Source: Kapaibacterium sp044224925
Lineage (GTDB): Bacteria > Bacteroidota > Ignavibacteria > Kapaibacteriales > Kapaibacteriaceae
DNA: 64,000 nt
Reading direction: 5' to 3'
Assembly: GCA_044224925.1 (NCBI GenBank)
Contig: JBGAJM010000001.1
Coordinates: 186,001-250,000, forward strand
Shown piece after piece: positions 45,987 to 54,191 of the stretch. The translations under genes were made by a program, and so were the position numbers. The notes beneath the pieces are model-generated. The model had not been told where the DNA came from. It did not search any database and saw nothing but the letters and a program-made list of their open reading frames with translations. Every line of letters starts with the position of its first letter. The stretch's first letter is position 1.

Positions 45987-47303
45987 TTAGGACCGAACCC
46001 TGTTGAGCTCTCGTTCAACAATGATCATGGTCTGCGCAAAGGTCTTCTCGACGCTTGACTTCAACTCGCGGACCTCGTCGCACACAGGAATGAAGTCCGT
46101 GAGGAATTGCTCCAGCGTCTTCTTGTTCGCATCGGCCGGCTGTTCGGAACCGAACTTCTCCTTGACCCAATCGAAGAACGACCGTCGCACGGCCGTCCCT
46201 GAGAATTGCGAAAGGGGAGTGTTCATCTTGGATGGTTCGGCCTTGATGTCTTCGAGGAGTTCGGTGAAGTCGAGCAGGATCGTCACCTGGTCGAAGCCGC
46301 GCGATGCCGTCAACGAATTGAGCACCGTGGTATAGGCCTTCTTGAACATCGTCATCTCTTCCGGCAGACCCACCGTGGTGAAGATGAAGTAGAGCTTGCT
46401 CACGTCGTCGTGGACCACATTGCTTCGACCCTTGAGCAAGGCAAGGGCACGAAGGAGATCGAGCGACTTGGCCTGCGTTCGCGGAGAGATGTAGAAATCA
46501 CTGCCGGCAATGTTCTTGCCCTTCTCGTGCAGGGAGCGGTTCCTCAGGAACTCGTAGTGACGGATCACCACGTTCGTGAAGTACAGCATCTCGGCCGTGA
46601 TGCCGATAGAGAAATCGTCGGCATGTCCGGTGATGATGTCGTTCATGTGCTTCAGTCGCTTGAACGGGATCTTCTTCGGCGCTGCCGCTGGCTTTCCGCC
46701 GTGTACCAGGTAGCGTTGCGAGATCTTGTACTGGATGAACGGATCTTTGTCCGGAAGGATCATGGCCTTGTACAGGAATCGGTCCAGCAAGGCTTCGGTC
46801 ACTTCCGATACCCGCAAATAGTTCGTGGCAGCGATCACGGAATGCAGCGACGAAGGCTCGTTCTGGATCCCTCGGATGAGTCGACGTTCGTTGAGCAGAC
46901 CAAGAAGTGCACGGAGCGTGAAGTCGTTGGCATCGAAGATCTCGTCGATGAATCCGAACTGTGCTTCGACAAGCGACCCTTCGGTGTTGTGCACGATGCG
47001 TCCGGCCTTGAGCTGCTCAAGGTCCAGTCCACCGAAGTACGTGTCGGGCTGTTGTTCTTTGGACGACTGCACGCGGAACAACCGCGCACCATCGAACATG
47101 TTGAAGATCTGTTCCGCGAGCAGCGATTTGCCAACACCCGTTCGGCTTTGCAGCAGCAAGTGCTCTGCGGTGAGAAGCGCACAGAACGCCTGCTCGATCA
47201 CTTCGTCCCGGTTGATCACTCGCGTCCCGATAAAGGCCGCAGCATCCTTCAATTCCTTGGCGATCTCTTCAATGGAATTGATCACATCCCGATCTTCTGC
47301 CAT
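45987..47303 (-). CDS. MoxR-family AAA+ ATPase (RavA-like)
   Basis: A 438-residue AAA+ ATPase. Walker A is LLLQSRTGVGKSLLAEQIF, Walker B is AQFGFIDEIFDAND (an altered D-E), sensor 1 is VIAATNYLR, and the helix-2 insert FGGLDLEQLKAGRIVHNTEGSL is typical of MoxR proteins. The C-terminal extension of about 150 residues is less conserved. It is translated before the VWA partner, with one base between stop and start. A good ribosome site (AAGGAG) precedes the ATG. Confidence 0.87.
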   Translation of the reverse strand: MAEDRDVINSIEEIAKELKDAAAFIGTRVINRDEVIEQAFCALLTAEHLLLQSRTGVGKSLLAEQIFNMFDGARLFRVQSSKEQQPDTYFGGLDLEQLKAGRIVHNTEGSLVEAQFGFIDEIFDANDFTLRALLGLLNERRLIRGIQNEPSSLHSVIAATNYLRVSEVTEALLDRFLYKAMILPDKDPFIQYKISQRYLVHGGKPAAAPKKIPFKRLKHMNDIITGHADDFSIGITAEMLYFTNVVIRHYEFLRNRSLHEKGKNIAGSDFYISPRTQAKSLDLLRALALLKGRSNVVHDDVSKLYFIFTTVGLPEEMTMFKKAYTTVLNSLTASRGFDQVTILLDFTELLEDIKAEPSKMNTPLSQFSGTAVRRSFFDWVKEKFGSEQPADANKKTLEQFLTDFIPVCDEVRELKSSVEKTFAQTMIIVERELNRVRS

Positions 47304-47312
47304 GTGCTCTCC

Positions 47313-48044
47313 TTATTCGTTTGGTCCCCGAGAAGATAGCAAGTAAAAGTTCTTTATCGCATCGAGCATCGTCGCCGAATACGTCATCGGCGCGCTACGT
47401 ACGATGAATTCCTCTGTGGTCACCACGCCGGGCTGACGTGACCATACCGAGATCACGCGACGGATGGGCCGCTCCACACGGTCGCGCACATAGATCTCTT
47501 CTCGCAATGCCAATCCATGTCGTTCACATGCCGCGCGCATCGTGTCGAATTCGTTGAGAGGGCAGAGAAAGGTGGCAAGGCCCTCGTCGGCGAGGAGGGC
47601 AGCGCTATGCATGGCAAGCACATCGAACGTCAGGTCCACCGCATGCCATGCCGCCCTTTTCCCTTCATCCGCAGAGCGCGACCCATCTTGATGGAAGGGC
47701 GGATTGCAGATGATGTGATCGAAACGGTGTGTGCTGTGTGCGGCGAACGACTGCAACGATGTGCATTGCACGGTGATCGCATGGGCGAAGGGCGAACCGT
47801 CGACGTTCTCCTGTGCCTGCGCAGCCGCCAGTGCATTGGGCTCGATGGCCGTCACGCGAGCCTGCGGTGCTCGTTGCGCCGCCATCAGCGCAAGAAGACC
47901 GGTGCCCGTGCCGATGTCAAGGATGGACGTGGCGTTCTCCAATGGAGCACGCGCGCCAAGGATGCAGGCATCCTGCGTCACCTTCATGGCGCATCGATCC
48001 TGCACGACGGTGAACTGCTGCATCGTGAACGAATTCGACGACAT
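47313..48044 (-). CDS. TrmN6-type tRNA (adenine-N6)-methyltransferase
   Basis: A 243-residue Rossmann methyltransferase. The SAM loop is SILDIGTGTGLLALMAA, the acidic loop is TAIEPNALAAAQAQENV and the N6-adenine catalytic motif is ICNPPFH. The N-terminal MQQFTVVQDRCAMKVTQDACILGA is characteristic of the TrmN6/YfiC group, which methylates A37 of tRNA1-Val. It lies 12 bases after the subtilase gene and nine before the ATPase gene. Confidence 0.88.
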   Translation of the reverse strand: MSSNSFTMQQFTVVQDRCAMKVTQDACILGARAPLENATSILDIGTGTGLLALMAAQRAPQARVTAIEPNALAAAQAQENVDGSPFAHAITVQCTSLQSFAAHSTHRFDHIICNPPFHQDGSRSADEGKRAAWHAVDLTFDVLAMHSAALLADEGLATFLCPLNEFDTMRAACERHGLALREEIYVRDRVERPIRRVISVWSRQPGVVTTEEFIVRSAPMTYSATMLDAIKNFYLLSSRGPNE

Positions 48045-48056
48045 GCGAACTTTCGC

Positions 48057-50315
48057 TCAATGGACGATGGTCAGAGGGATGGTCTCGCTCGACAGTGCAG
48101 AGATACAACGCACCATGTAGCGTCCGGTGGGAAGCGACGTGGTGGAGATGCTCCACGGACCGAGACCGGTGGTGCTCATGGTGGTCGACATCACCACATG
48201 TCCCATCGTGTTCACGATCTCAATCGTGGTGTAGGGTCGCGATGCGGAGATCGACACGCGTTCGCCGGCAGGGTTCGGGTAGACGTGCAGCGGTGCACCG
48301 CTTTGCACCTCGGCAATGGCCGTGGTGACGAGCTCGCAGGCACTCAAGGCATCGATCTTTCCATAGCCCATTTCGTTGTTGTCTTCGGGGTTGTTGTTAT
48401 CGTGACGTGCTGTGCGATCGAACACCTGCTTGATCCGCTCAAGCGTGAGGTTCGGCATGGCCTCCATCATCAAGGCGATCACGCCTACCACATGCGGCGT
48501 GGCCATCGATGTGCCGCTCATCCCGGTATACAGTCCACCGGGGATGATGTGCGTTGAATCGTACTGCGCCTCTCCCGGCTTCCATGCAGAGGTCATGGCC
48601 GAGAAGATCACTTCTCCCGGTGCGGCAATGATCGGTGCCATCCGTCCATCGCGTGTGGGACCGCGGCTGCTGAAGCCCGAGAGTGCCGTGAGCGTGGTGC
48701 CTGGTTCGGATTGTGGACCGACGAGCGAGGTCCACTCGTTCTTCGTGATGTAGGAGCCGACGCTGATCATGTTCACACCGGTGGCAGGTGAACCGATGGT
48801 AATCTCGGAATTCCCGTAGATCGTTGCACCTAAGGATCCGATGATGGCAAAGTTGTCGGGGATCGGAACGCCTGCCCAGAGATCGACGCGTCCGTCGGCG
48901 GCACCGCGGAAGCTCAAGCCCCAGAGCTGGTCTTCGACGCTCACATCCGTCCTGCCCTTGTTGCTGATCTGCACGAGAATATTCCCTGCACCATTCGGAA
49001 GCGAACGCGTTGACGTGATGGCAGAGATATAGCCGATCGTTGTGCCGTCCAACGTCACTTCCTGTTCGAGTACATCAACACCGATCGGGAAGGGGACAAC
49101 CGTTGCCAGCTTCATGCCCGATGACTCTTGCGTGTAGACGCCGATGAGCAGCGTGTCGACGGAACCGGTCGTGTACCACACGTCCGCTGCCGTCATGTAG
49201 TAGTTCGGATCGGGTGGACAGTAGCCTTCGAAGAGATAGCAGACGTTGATGGGATTGATGAGCGCTTCGAGACTCGTGGTCGCCGTGATCGCACCTCCGG
49301 CGTGGATCGGCATTCCACCTTCATTCCCAGCCGCGGCAACGATGATGTGTCCGGGCTCGACAAGGGCGTTGAGCGCTTGGACCATGAGCTCGCTTCCGTC
49401 ATGCGGACCAACGATGCCGCCAAGACTCAGATTGATGACGGCCTGCTTGCCAAGTGCCGTGGCACGCTGGAAGATGTATTGACAACCGGCTACGATGTCG
49501 TCGTCGGAGAAATTGTCGTTCGCATCACTGCGCACACCCTTGACCACGATGAGGTCTGCATCGGGAGCAACGCCCACATAGTCGGCATTGCCACGTCCGT
49601 TGCCGGCCGCCGTTCCTGCTACGTGTGTTCCGTGTCCCACGTGGTCCACCTCTGCAACAACGCTGGCGCCCACATCAAGCTGTGTTTTGGTGTATTCCTT
49701 GCCCCATGAGAATCCTGCCGGCGGTGTGCCGCTGTTATCGGACATGTCCCAAAGCGAGAGGATGCGGCTTCCGCTTTCGGTGCGAAAATCCGGATGGGCG
49801 ATGTCGATCCCGGTGTCGAACACACCAACGATCACACCCTTGCCGGTATAGGGAGCGGGAAGCCCTTCGCCCTTATGCACTTTGTCGGCGCGGATCTCTT
49901 TGACGCTTTCGTTCAGCGACGGACGCAAGAGGGAAGCGAACTGCACCCGTCGAATGCGTGGCTCCGTGCACACGGCATCGATCGCATCCACGGGGATCAT
50001 GGCGGACACGATCGTTCCGAATCGATGTCGGATCGTTCCACCCTTGGCGATCACCAGCGTTGTGTCCTCCGGTCGACTGAGCTCAAGCAGCGTGCGAGCA
50101 AGGATCCGACCGTTGTCCAGACTGAACGGATGACCGAGTGCGCGAACAGCTTGCTCGCGTTCGCCAACGGACTTCGCGCTGACCTGCATGGCCGTGCGAT
50201 ACTTCACAAGCGCTGAGGCCGAAAGCTTCGTGTGCGCTTGGGCATGAGCGATGAGCGAGGTCGAGACGCCAACGAGCGTGGCAAAGGCAAGTGTTCGGAA
50301 GGTTTTGGTGTTCAT
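48057..50315 (-). CDS. Subtilisin-like serine protease with T9SS sorting domain
   Basis: A 752-residue secreted protease. A signal peptide (to about residue 25) is followed by a propeptide-like region (about 30-135) and an S8 domain with the triad D167 (GVFDTGIDIAHP), H228 (GHGTHVAGTAAG) and S603 (SGTSMATPHVVG). A large insert separates the His and Ser. The last 80 or so residues form a type IX sorting domain (APLHVYPNPAGERVSI to the terminal TIPLTIVH), so the enzyme should be exported across the outer membrane and anchored or released there. It starts in an ATGA overlap with a small lipoprotein gene that resembles its own propeptide. Confidence 0.92.
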   Translation of the reverse strand: MNTKTFRTLAFATLVGVSTSLIAHAQAHTKLSASALVKYRTAMQVSAKSVGEREQAVRALGHPFSLDNGRILARTLLELSRPEDTTLVIAKGGTIRHRFGTIVSAMIPVDAIDAVCTEPRIRRVQFASLLRPSLNESVKEIRADKVHKGEGLPAPYTGKGVIVGVFDTGIDIAHPDFRTESGSRILSLWDMSDNSGTPPAGFSWGKEYTKTQLDVGASVVAEVDHVGHGTHVAGTAAGNGRGNADYVGVAPDADLIVVKGVRSDANDNFSDDDIVAGCQYIFQRATALGKQAVINLSLGGIVGPHDGSELMVQALNALVEPGHIIVAAAGNEGGMPIHAGGAITATTSLEALINPINVCYLFEGYCPPDPNYYMTAADVWYTTGSVDTLLIGVYTQESSGMKLATVVPFPIGVDVLEQEVTLDGTTIGYISAITSTRSLPNGAGNILVQISNKGRTDVSVEDQLWGLSFRGAADGRVDLWAGVPIPDNFAIIGSLGATIYGNSEITIGSPATGVNMISVGSYITKNEWTSLVGPQSEPGTTLTALSGFSSRGPTRDGRMAPIIAAPGEVIFSAMTSAWKPGEAQYDSTHIIPGGLYTGMSGTSMATPHVVGVIALMMEAMPNLTLERIKQVFDRTARHDNNNPEDNNEMGYGKIDALSACELVTTAIAEVQSGAPLHVYPNPAGERVSISASRPYTTIEIVNTMGHVVMSTTMSTTGLGPWSISTTSLPTGRYMVRCISALSSETIPLTIVH

Positions 50316-50665
50316 AGTGCTGGACTCGTTACTGGACTGTGTTCAAGACGAAGAACGGATTCGATGGCGGAAAGGCAGGGGATCGATCGCGACGTGGTGC
50401 GAAGGAAGAGGATCGTTGACGAGGATGTGGAGATCGATGCACCGCAGTCCTTGATCTGTTGCGTGACGGCCTCGGTGGGCGCGGTCCGCAATTGCATGGA
50501 TACGGTGAACGTCGTGTCCACGTCCGCACTCCGATATCGATCCACGATCATCAACAGCGGTGCATTGCACTTCGAGCGCTGGGCGTCGGTAAAGGAATCG
50601 ACCGAGCTGCAACTCATGGCGAAGAAGGTCAACGTCAGGGCGGCAAGGCCAAGGGCTTTGTTCAT
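50312..50665 (-). CDS. Small lipoprotein resembling a free subtilisin propeptide (I9-like)
   Basis: A 117-residue predicted lipoprotein: the N-terminus MNKALGLAALTLTFFAMSC has a lipobox with Cys 19. The mature part (about 45-110) has the strand-helix-strand order of the I9 propeptide fold. Its region from G75 lines up with the subtilase propeptide from about G93: both have Gly-x-x-Ile, then a T-I strand, then a helix and a V-x-R strand (SVLRLEHS against RIRRVQFAS). The gene overlaps the subtilase start by four bases, so both are made together. A role as chaperone or inhibitor is inferred. A plain unknown lipoprotein is the alternative. Confidence 0.6.
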   Translation of the reverse strand: MNKALGLAALTLTFFAMSCSSVDSFTDAQRSKCNAPLLMIVDRYRSADVDTTFTVSMQLRTAPTEAVTQQIKDCGASISTSSSTILFLRTTSRSIPCLSAIESVLRLEHSPVTSPAL

Positions 50666-50728
50666 GGCTGATCTCGAACGTGAACGATCCCAGAATTTAC
50701 GGATGCAACGGATACGGACGACCGTGTC

Positions 50729-50736
50729 TAACTTTG
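50729..50736 (+). promoter_or_regulatory. -7 element of uvrC, placed for a leaderless transcript
   Basis: TAACTTTG (perfect TAnnTTTG) ends six bases before the ATG at 50743. This decides that start over the upstream ATG at 50680. Confidence 0.6.
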
Positions 50737-50742
50737 AAGCTT

Positions 50743-52581
50743 ATGGACAATGCTGAAACACAGATCGTCGACCTCGACCGCAAGCTTGCCGGTCTGCCCA
50801 CCAAGCCGGGCGTCTACCTGCACAAGGATGGCGCCGGGACGATCATCTATGTGGGGAAGGCCAAGATCCTGCGGAATCGTGTGAAGAGCTACTTCCAGCA
50901 GAACCGACCGGTCGACGCGAAGACAAAGGCGCTGATGGCGAAGATCGCTGACTTCGACGTGATCGTCACCGATAGCGAGGCCGAAGCACTGATCCTCGAG
51001 AACACGCTGATCAAGCAGCACCGACCCAAGTACAACATCCTGCTGAAGGACGACAAGTCATATCCGTACATCCGGATCACTCGCGAAGAATTCCCACGGA
51101 TCTTCAAAACCCGGAATGTGATCCGTGACGGGAGCAAGTACTTCGGTCCGTACACCGACGGCACGTACCTCTACTATCTGCTCAAGACCCTGCGTTCCGT
51201 TTTCCCGCTGCGTTCTTGCGATCTGCCACTTACGGAGGTCGGCATAGCGGCGAAGAAGTGGAAGGTCTGTTTGGACTATCACATCAAGAAGTGTGAAGGT
51301 CCGTGCGAGGCATTCATCTCGGCCGCACGCTACAACGACTACATCAAGCAGGCGCAGCAAGTCCTCAGCGGACGTACCAAGGATCTCGAACTCCAACTCG
51401 AGCAGCGCATGCATGAGCTGGCCGAGGAGTTGCGGTTCGAAGATGCGGCCGTGATCCAACAGCGACTTGCCAATCTCAAAGAATACACGGCGAAGCAGAA
51501 AGTGGTCACCGAGGACGAGGCAGACCGAGACGTGTTCGCTCTTGCACGCATCGGTGCCGATGCCTGTACGGTGATCTTCACGATCCGCGACGGGAAGCTG
51601 ATCGGCAAGCGCCATTACTTCGTGTCGAAGAGCGCCGACCAGTCCGACGAAGAACTCGTGCGCACTACCATCGAGCGTTGGTATGTGGAGAACGACATGG
51701 TGCCGGCCGAGATCCTGGTCCCATGCGAGCTCACGGATCAGGATATCCTCGAAGCGTTCCTCCGTCAGAAGCGCGGCCGTGCCGTCGACCTGCTCGTTCC
51801 CAAGATCGGAGACAAGAAGAAGCTGCTCGAGATGGCCGTGACCAACGCCGACTTCCTCTTGCGCGAACTCATTCTGCAACAGGCACAGAAGGACGTGTCG
51901 ATGCCGCGCGCCGTGCTCTCTCTGCAACGGGATCTGAACATGGCCAAGATGCCGCGACGGATCGAATGCTTCGACAACAGTCACATGCAGGGAACCGACT
52001 ACGTTTCGTCCATGGTGGTCTTCGTCGATGGGAAACCCAAGAAGAGCGAGTACCGCAAGTACAAGCTCCGCACCATCGATGGCAACGACGACTTCGAGGC
52101 CATGAAGGAAGTGATCACCCGCAGATACGGTCGTGCCGTCGAAGAGAACTCCGTCCTCCCGGACCTCGTGATCATCGATGGTGGCAAGGGACAGCTCTCG
52201 CATGCCATGGAGATCCTGCATGCGCTTGGCATTGCGGACAAGATGGTCGTGATAGGATTGGCGAAGCGACTCGAAGAGGTCTTCGTTCCGAACGAATCGG
52301 ATCCGATGCTTTTACCGAAAGCCTCCAGCTCATTGCGTCTCCTGCAGCAAGCACGCGACGAAGCACACCGTTTCGCCATCACGTATCACCGACAGCTCCG
52401 CGACAAACGCACGTTGCAAACAGAGCTCACGCAGATCAAAGGGATCGGCGAGAAAACGGCAACGGAACTCCTCATCACGTTCGGTTCCGTGCAGGGTGTG
52501 AAAGACGCCACGCAGGAAATGCTCACCGAAGCGGTTGGCAAGGCCGCCGCCGCACGTATCTACGAACACTACCACGCCTAA
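50743..52581 (+). CDS. uvrC: Excinuclease ABC subunit C
   Basis: A 612-residue nucleotide-excision-repair endonuclease. The N-terminal GIY-YIG domain is GVYLHKDGAGTIIYVGKAKILRNRVKSYF. A UvrB-contact UVR segment follows (EQRMHELAEELRFEDAAVIQQRLANL). The RNase H-like C-terminal nuclease has ECFDNSHMQGTDYVSSMVVF and VIIDGGKGQL, and two helix-hairpin-helix motifs end the protein (IKGIGEKTATELLITFGS). I use the ATG at 50743, supported by a promoter element six bases upstream; the ATG at 50680 would add 21 unlike residues. Its TAA overlaps the next ATG. Confidence 0.96.
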   Translation: MDNAETQIVDLDRKLAGLPTKPGVYLHKDGAGTIIYVGKAKILRNRVKSYFQQNRPVDAKTKALMAKIADFDVIVTDSEAEALILENTLIKQHRPKYNILLKDDKSYPYIRITREEFPRIFKTRNVIRDGSKYFGPYTDGTYLYYLLKTLRSVFPLRSCDLPLTEVGIAAKKWKVCLDYHIKKCEGPCEAFISAARYNDYIKQAQQVLSGRTKDLELQLEQRMHELAEELRFEDAAVIQQRLANLKEYTAKQKVVTEDEADRDVFALARIGADACTVIFTIRDGKLIGKRHYFVSKSADQSDEELVRTTIERWYVENDMVPAEILVPCELTDQDILEAFLRQKRGRAVDLLVPKIGDKKKLLEMAVTNADFLLRELILQQAQKDVSMPRAVLSLQRDLNMAKMPRRIECFDNSHMQGTDYVSSMVVFVDGKPKKSEYRKYKLRTIDGNDDFEAMKEVITRRYGRAVEENSVLPDLVIIDGGKGQLSHAMEILHALGIADKMVVIGLAKRLEEVFVPNESDPMLLPKASSSLRLLQQARDEAHRFAITYHRQLRDKRTLQTELTQIKGIGEKTATELLITFGSVQGVKDATQEMLTEAVGKAAAARIYEHYHA

Positions 52582-54191
52582 TGCTCCCTGCTTCCCTCCG
52601 CACCTTACGAGACCTTCTTGCTGCCACCACGTCCACGGCATCGTATGCTGTTCCCGGACGTTGGGTGGATCGACCCGAAGGCGAGGTCACCTTCGATTCT
52701 GCTCCTGCCTATTTCCTTCACCAGCTTGATGAGATCGAGAAGCTTTCGCAGCTCGACCGTCCGGCATGGTCCTACGAGTCGACCATCGTCTACAACGGAC
52801 TGTTGCGTCACATCACAGCATGGCAACATGGTGTAGAAGCGACGGCTGAAGGCTGGTGCACGAACGGTTCCTTCGTCAAGATGCTTGCCTTGCTTCCATA
52901 CCTGCACGCATTGCATGTGACCACACTGTCGCTGCTGCCATTGTATGAGCGAGGGGTGGTAGGGCGGAAGGGCACACTTGGATCTCCGTATGCGATCCGA
53001 CATCCGTTACGCATCGACCACGATCTTGCAGAGTCGTGCTTGCACATGAGCGCGCACGATCAGCTCCGTTGTTTGGTGGATGCATGTCATGCCCTCGGCA
53101 TCAAGGTCGTCTTCGAATTCGTTCCGCGCACGGCAAGCATCGATAGCGATCTCGTGGCCGAGCATCCGCAATGGTTCTATTGGGTGCAGCAACGTGCGCT
53201 CGACGCCGGTACGTTTCGTGCGCCCGTGCTTGGGAGCGACGATCTTCTCGTGGCCAAGGAACTCGTGGCATTGCATCAACGTGTCGGACTTCCGGAGCCC
53301 GATGCAGCGTATCAGGCATTGTTCACGTCGACGCCGCATACGGTACAGCGCACGGAGCGCGGCTGGTCGGGCACAACGTCCGACGGCATGCGCGTTGGTA
53401 TTCCCGGGGCATTTGCAGATTGGCCACCGGACGATCCGCAGCCGGCATGGTCGGATGTGACGTATCTGCGATTGCATGACCATCCGCACTTCCGATACAT
53501 GGCCTACAACACGGTGCGCATGTACGATGCCTTGCTCGATCTGCCGGTGTACCGACAGATGGATGCATGGGATCACATCGCATCGATCATTCCATGGTAC
53601 GTCGACCACTTCGATATCGATGGTGCGCTCATCGATATGGGTCATGCGTTGCCGGAAGACCTGCAGCGACGACTGATCGACGACGTGCGCGCGCGCAAGC
53701 CCGACTTCATGTTCTGGGAGGAGAACTTCTTCCTACAGCAGGAGAGTAGTGATGCGGGATACGATGCCGTTGTTGGCTATCTCCCGTTCGATGCGCACGA
53801 CGAAGAACGCATGGAAGCCTTTCTGCAGCGATCCATCGATGAAACGTTCGCTGTGCGATACTTCGGCACACCGGAAACACACAACACGCCGCGCAGTGCG
53901 GCACGCACCGGCAGTCCGTATCGCTCCTTGGCAACGTGGGCCATGATCGCCCATCTCCCGAAGGCATTGCCCTTTATCCATGCGGGCATCGAGCTTGGTG
54001 AGGTGCGTCCGGTGAATACCGGACTTGGCTTTACGGCCGAAGAGCAGGCAATGTTCACCACCGATGATCTTGCATTGTTCTCTTCTGTCATCTTTCCGTG
54101 GACGGCGCCGTCGCGTTTGCACACGTCATGGAAGCAGGCCACAGAGCGTGTTGCACGCCGACACGATGTCACCAGCGCTGAACCCAGGTGA
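52581..54191 (+). CDS. GH13 (alpha-amylase) superfamily protein with altered catalytic motif
   Basis: A 536-residue cytosolic protein with an amylase-type barrel. Family features: FVKMLALLPYLHALHVTTLSLLPLYERG (first motif region), LVDACHALGIKVVFEFVPRTAS (second), a candidate nucleophile D352 in DGALIDMGHALP, and a candidate acid E380 in FMFWEENF. The third catalytic position is normally the Asp of an N-H-D motif; here the phrase is ETHNTPR with Asn 435 after His 434. The protein may therefore be a transferase-like or inactive member. It overlaps uvrC by one base, so it is probably co-transcribed, and convergently overlaps the chimera gene by 23 bases. Substrate unknown. Confidence 0.75.
   Translation: MLPASLRTLRDLLAATTSTASYAVPGRWVDRPEGEVTFDSAPAYFLHQLDEIEKLSQLDRPAWSYESTIVYNGLLRHITAWQHGVEATAEGWCTNGSFVKMLALLPYLHALHVTTLSLLPLYERGVVGRKGTLGSPYAIRHPLRIDHDLAESCLHMSAHDQLRCLVDACHALGIKVVFEFVPRTASIDSDLVAEHPQWFYWVQQRALDAGTFRAPVLGSDDLLVAKELVALHQRVGLPEPDAAYQALFTSTPHTVQRTERGWSGTTSDGMRVGIPGAFADWPPDDPQPAWSDVTYLRLHDHPHFRYMAYNTVRMYDALLDLPVYRQMDAWDHIASIIPWYVDHFDIDGALIDMGHALPEDLQRRLIDDVRARKPDFMFWEENFFLQQESSDAGYDAVVGYLPFDAHDEERMEAFLQRSIDETFAVRYFGTPETHNTPRSAARTGSPYRSLATWAMIAHLPKALPFIHAGIELGEVRPVNTGLGFTAEEQAMFTTDDLALFSSVIFPWTAPSRLHTSWKQATERVARRHDVTSAEPR

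Noticed and set aside
46206..47339. 377-residue plus-strand frame opposite the MoxR-type ATPase gene
   Set aside because: Shadow frame; the minus strand carries Walker motifs and a proper ribosome site.
51678..52580. Upstream extension of the GH13-like protein into uvrC
   Set aside because: The residues are frame-shifted uvrC with Arg/His-rich composition; the ATG at 52581 in the TAATG junction is the natural start.
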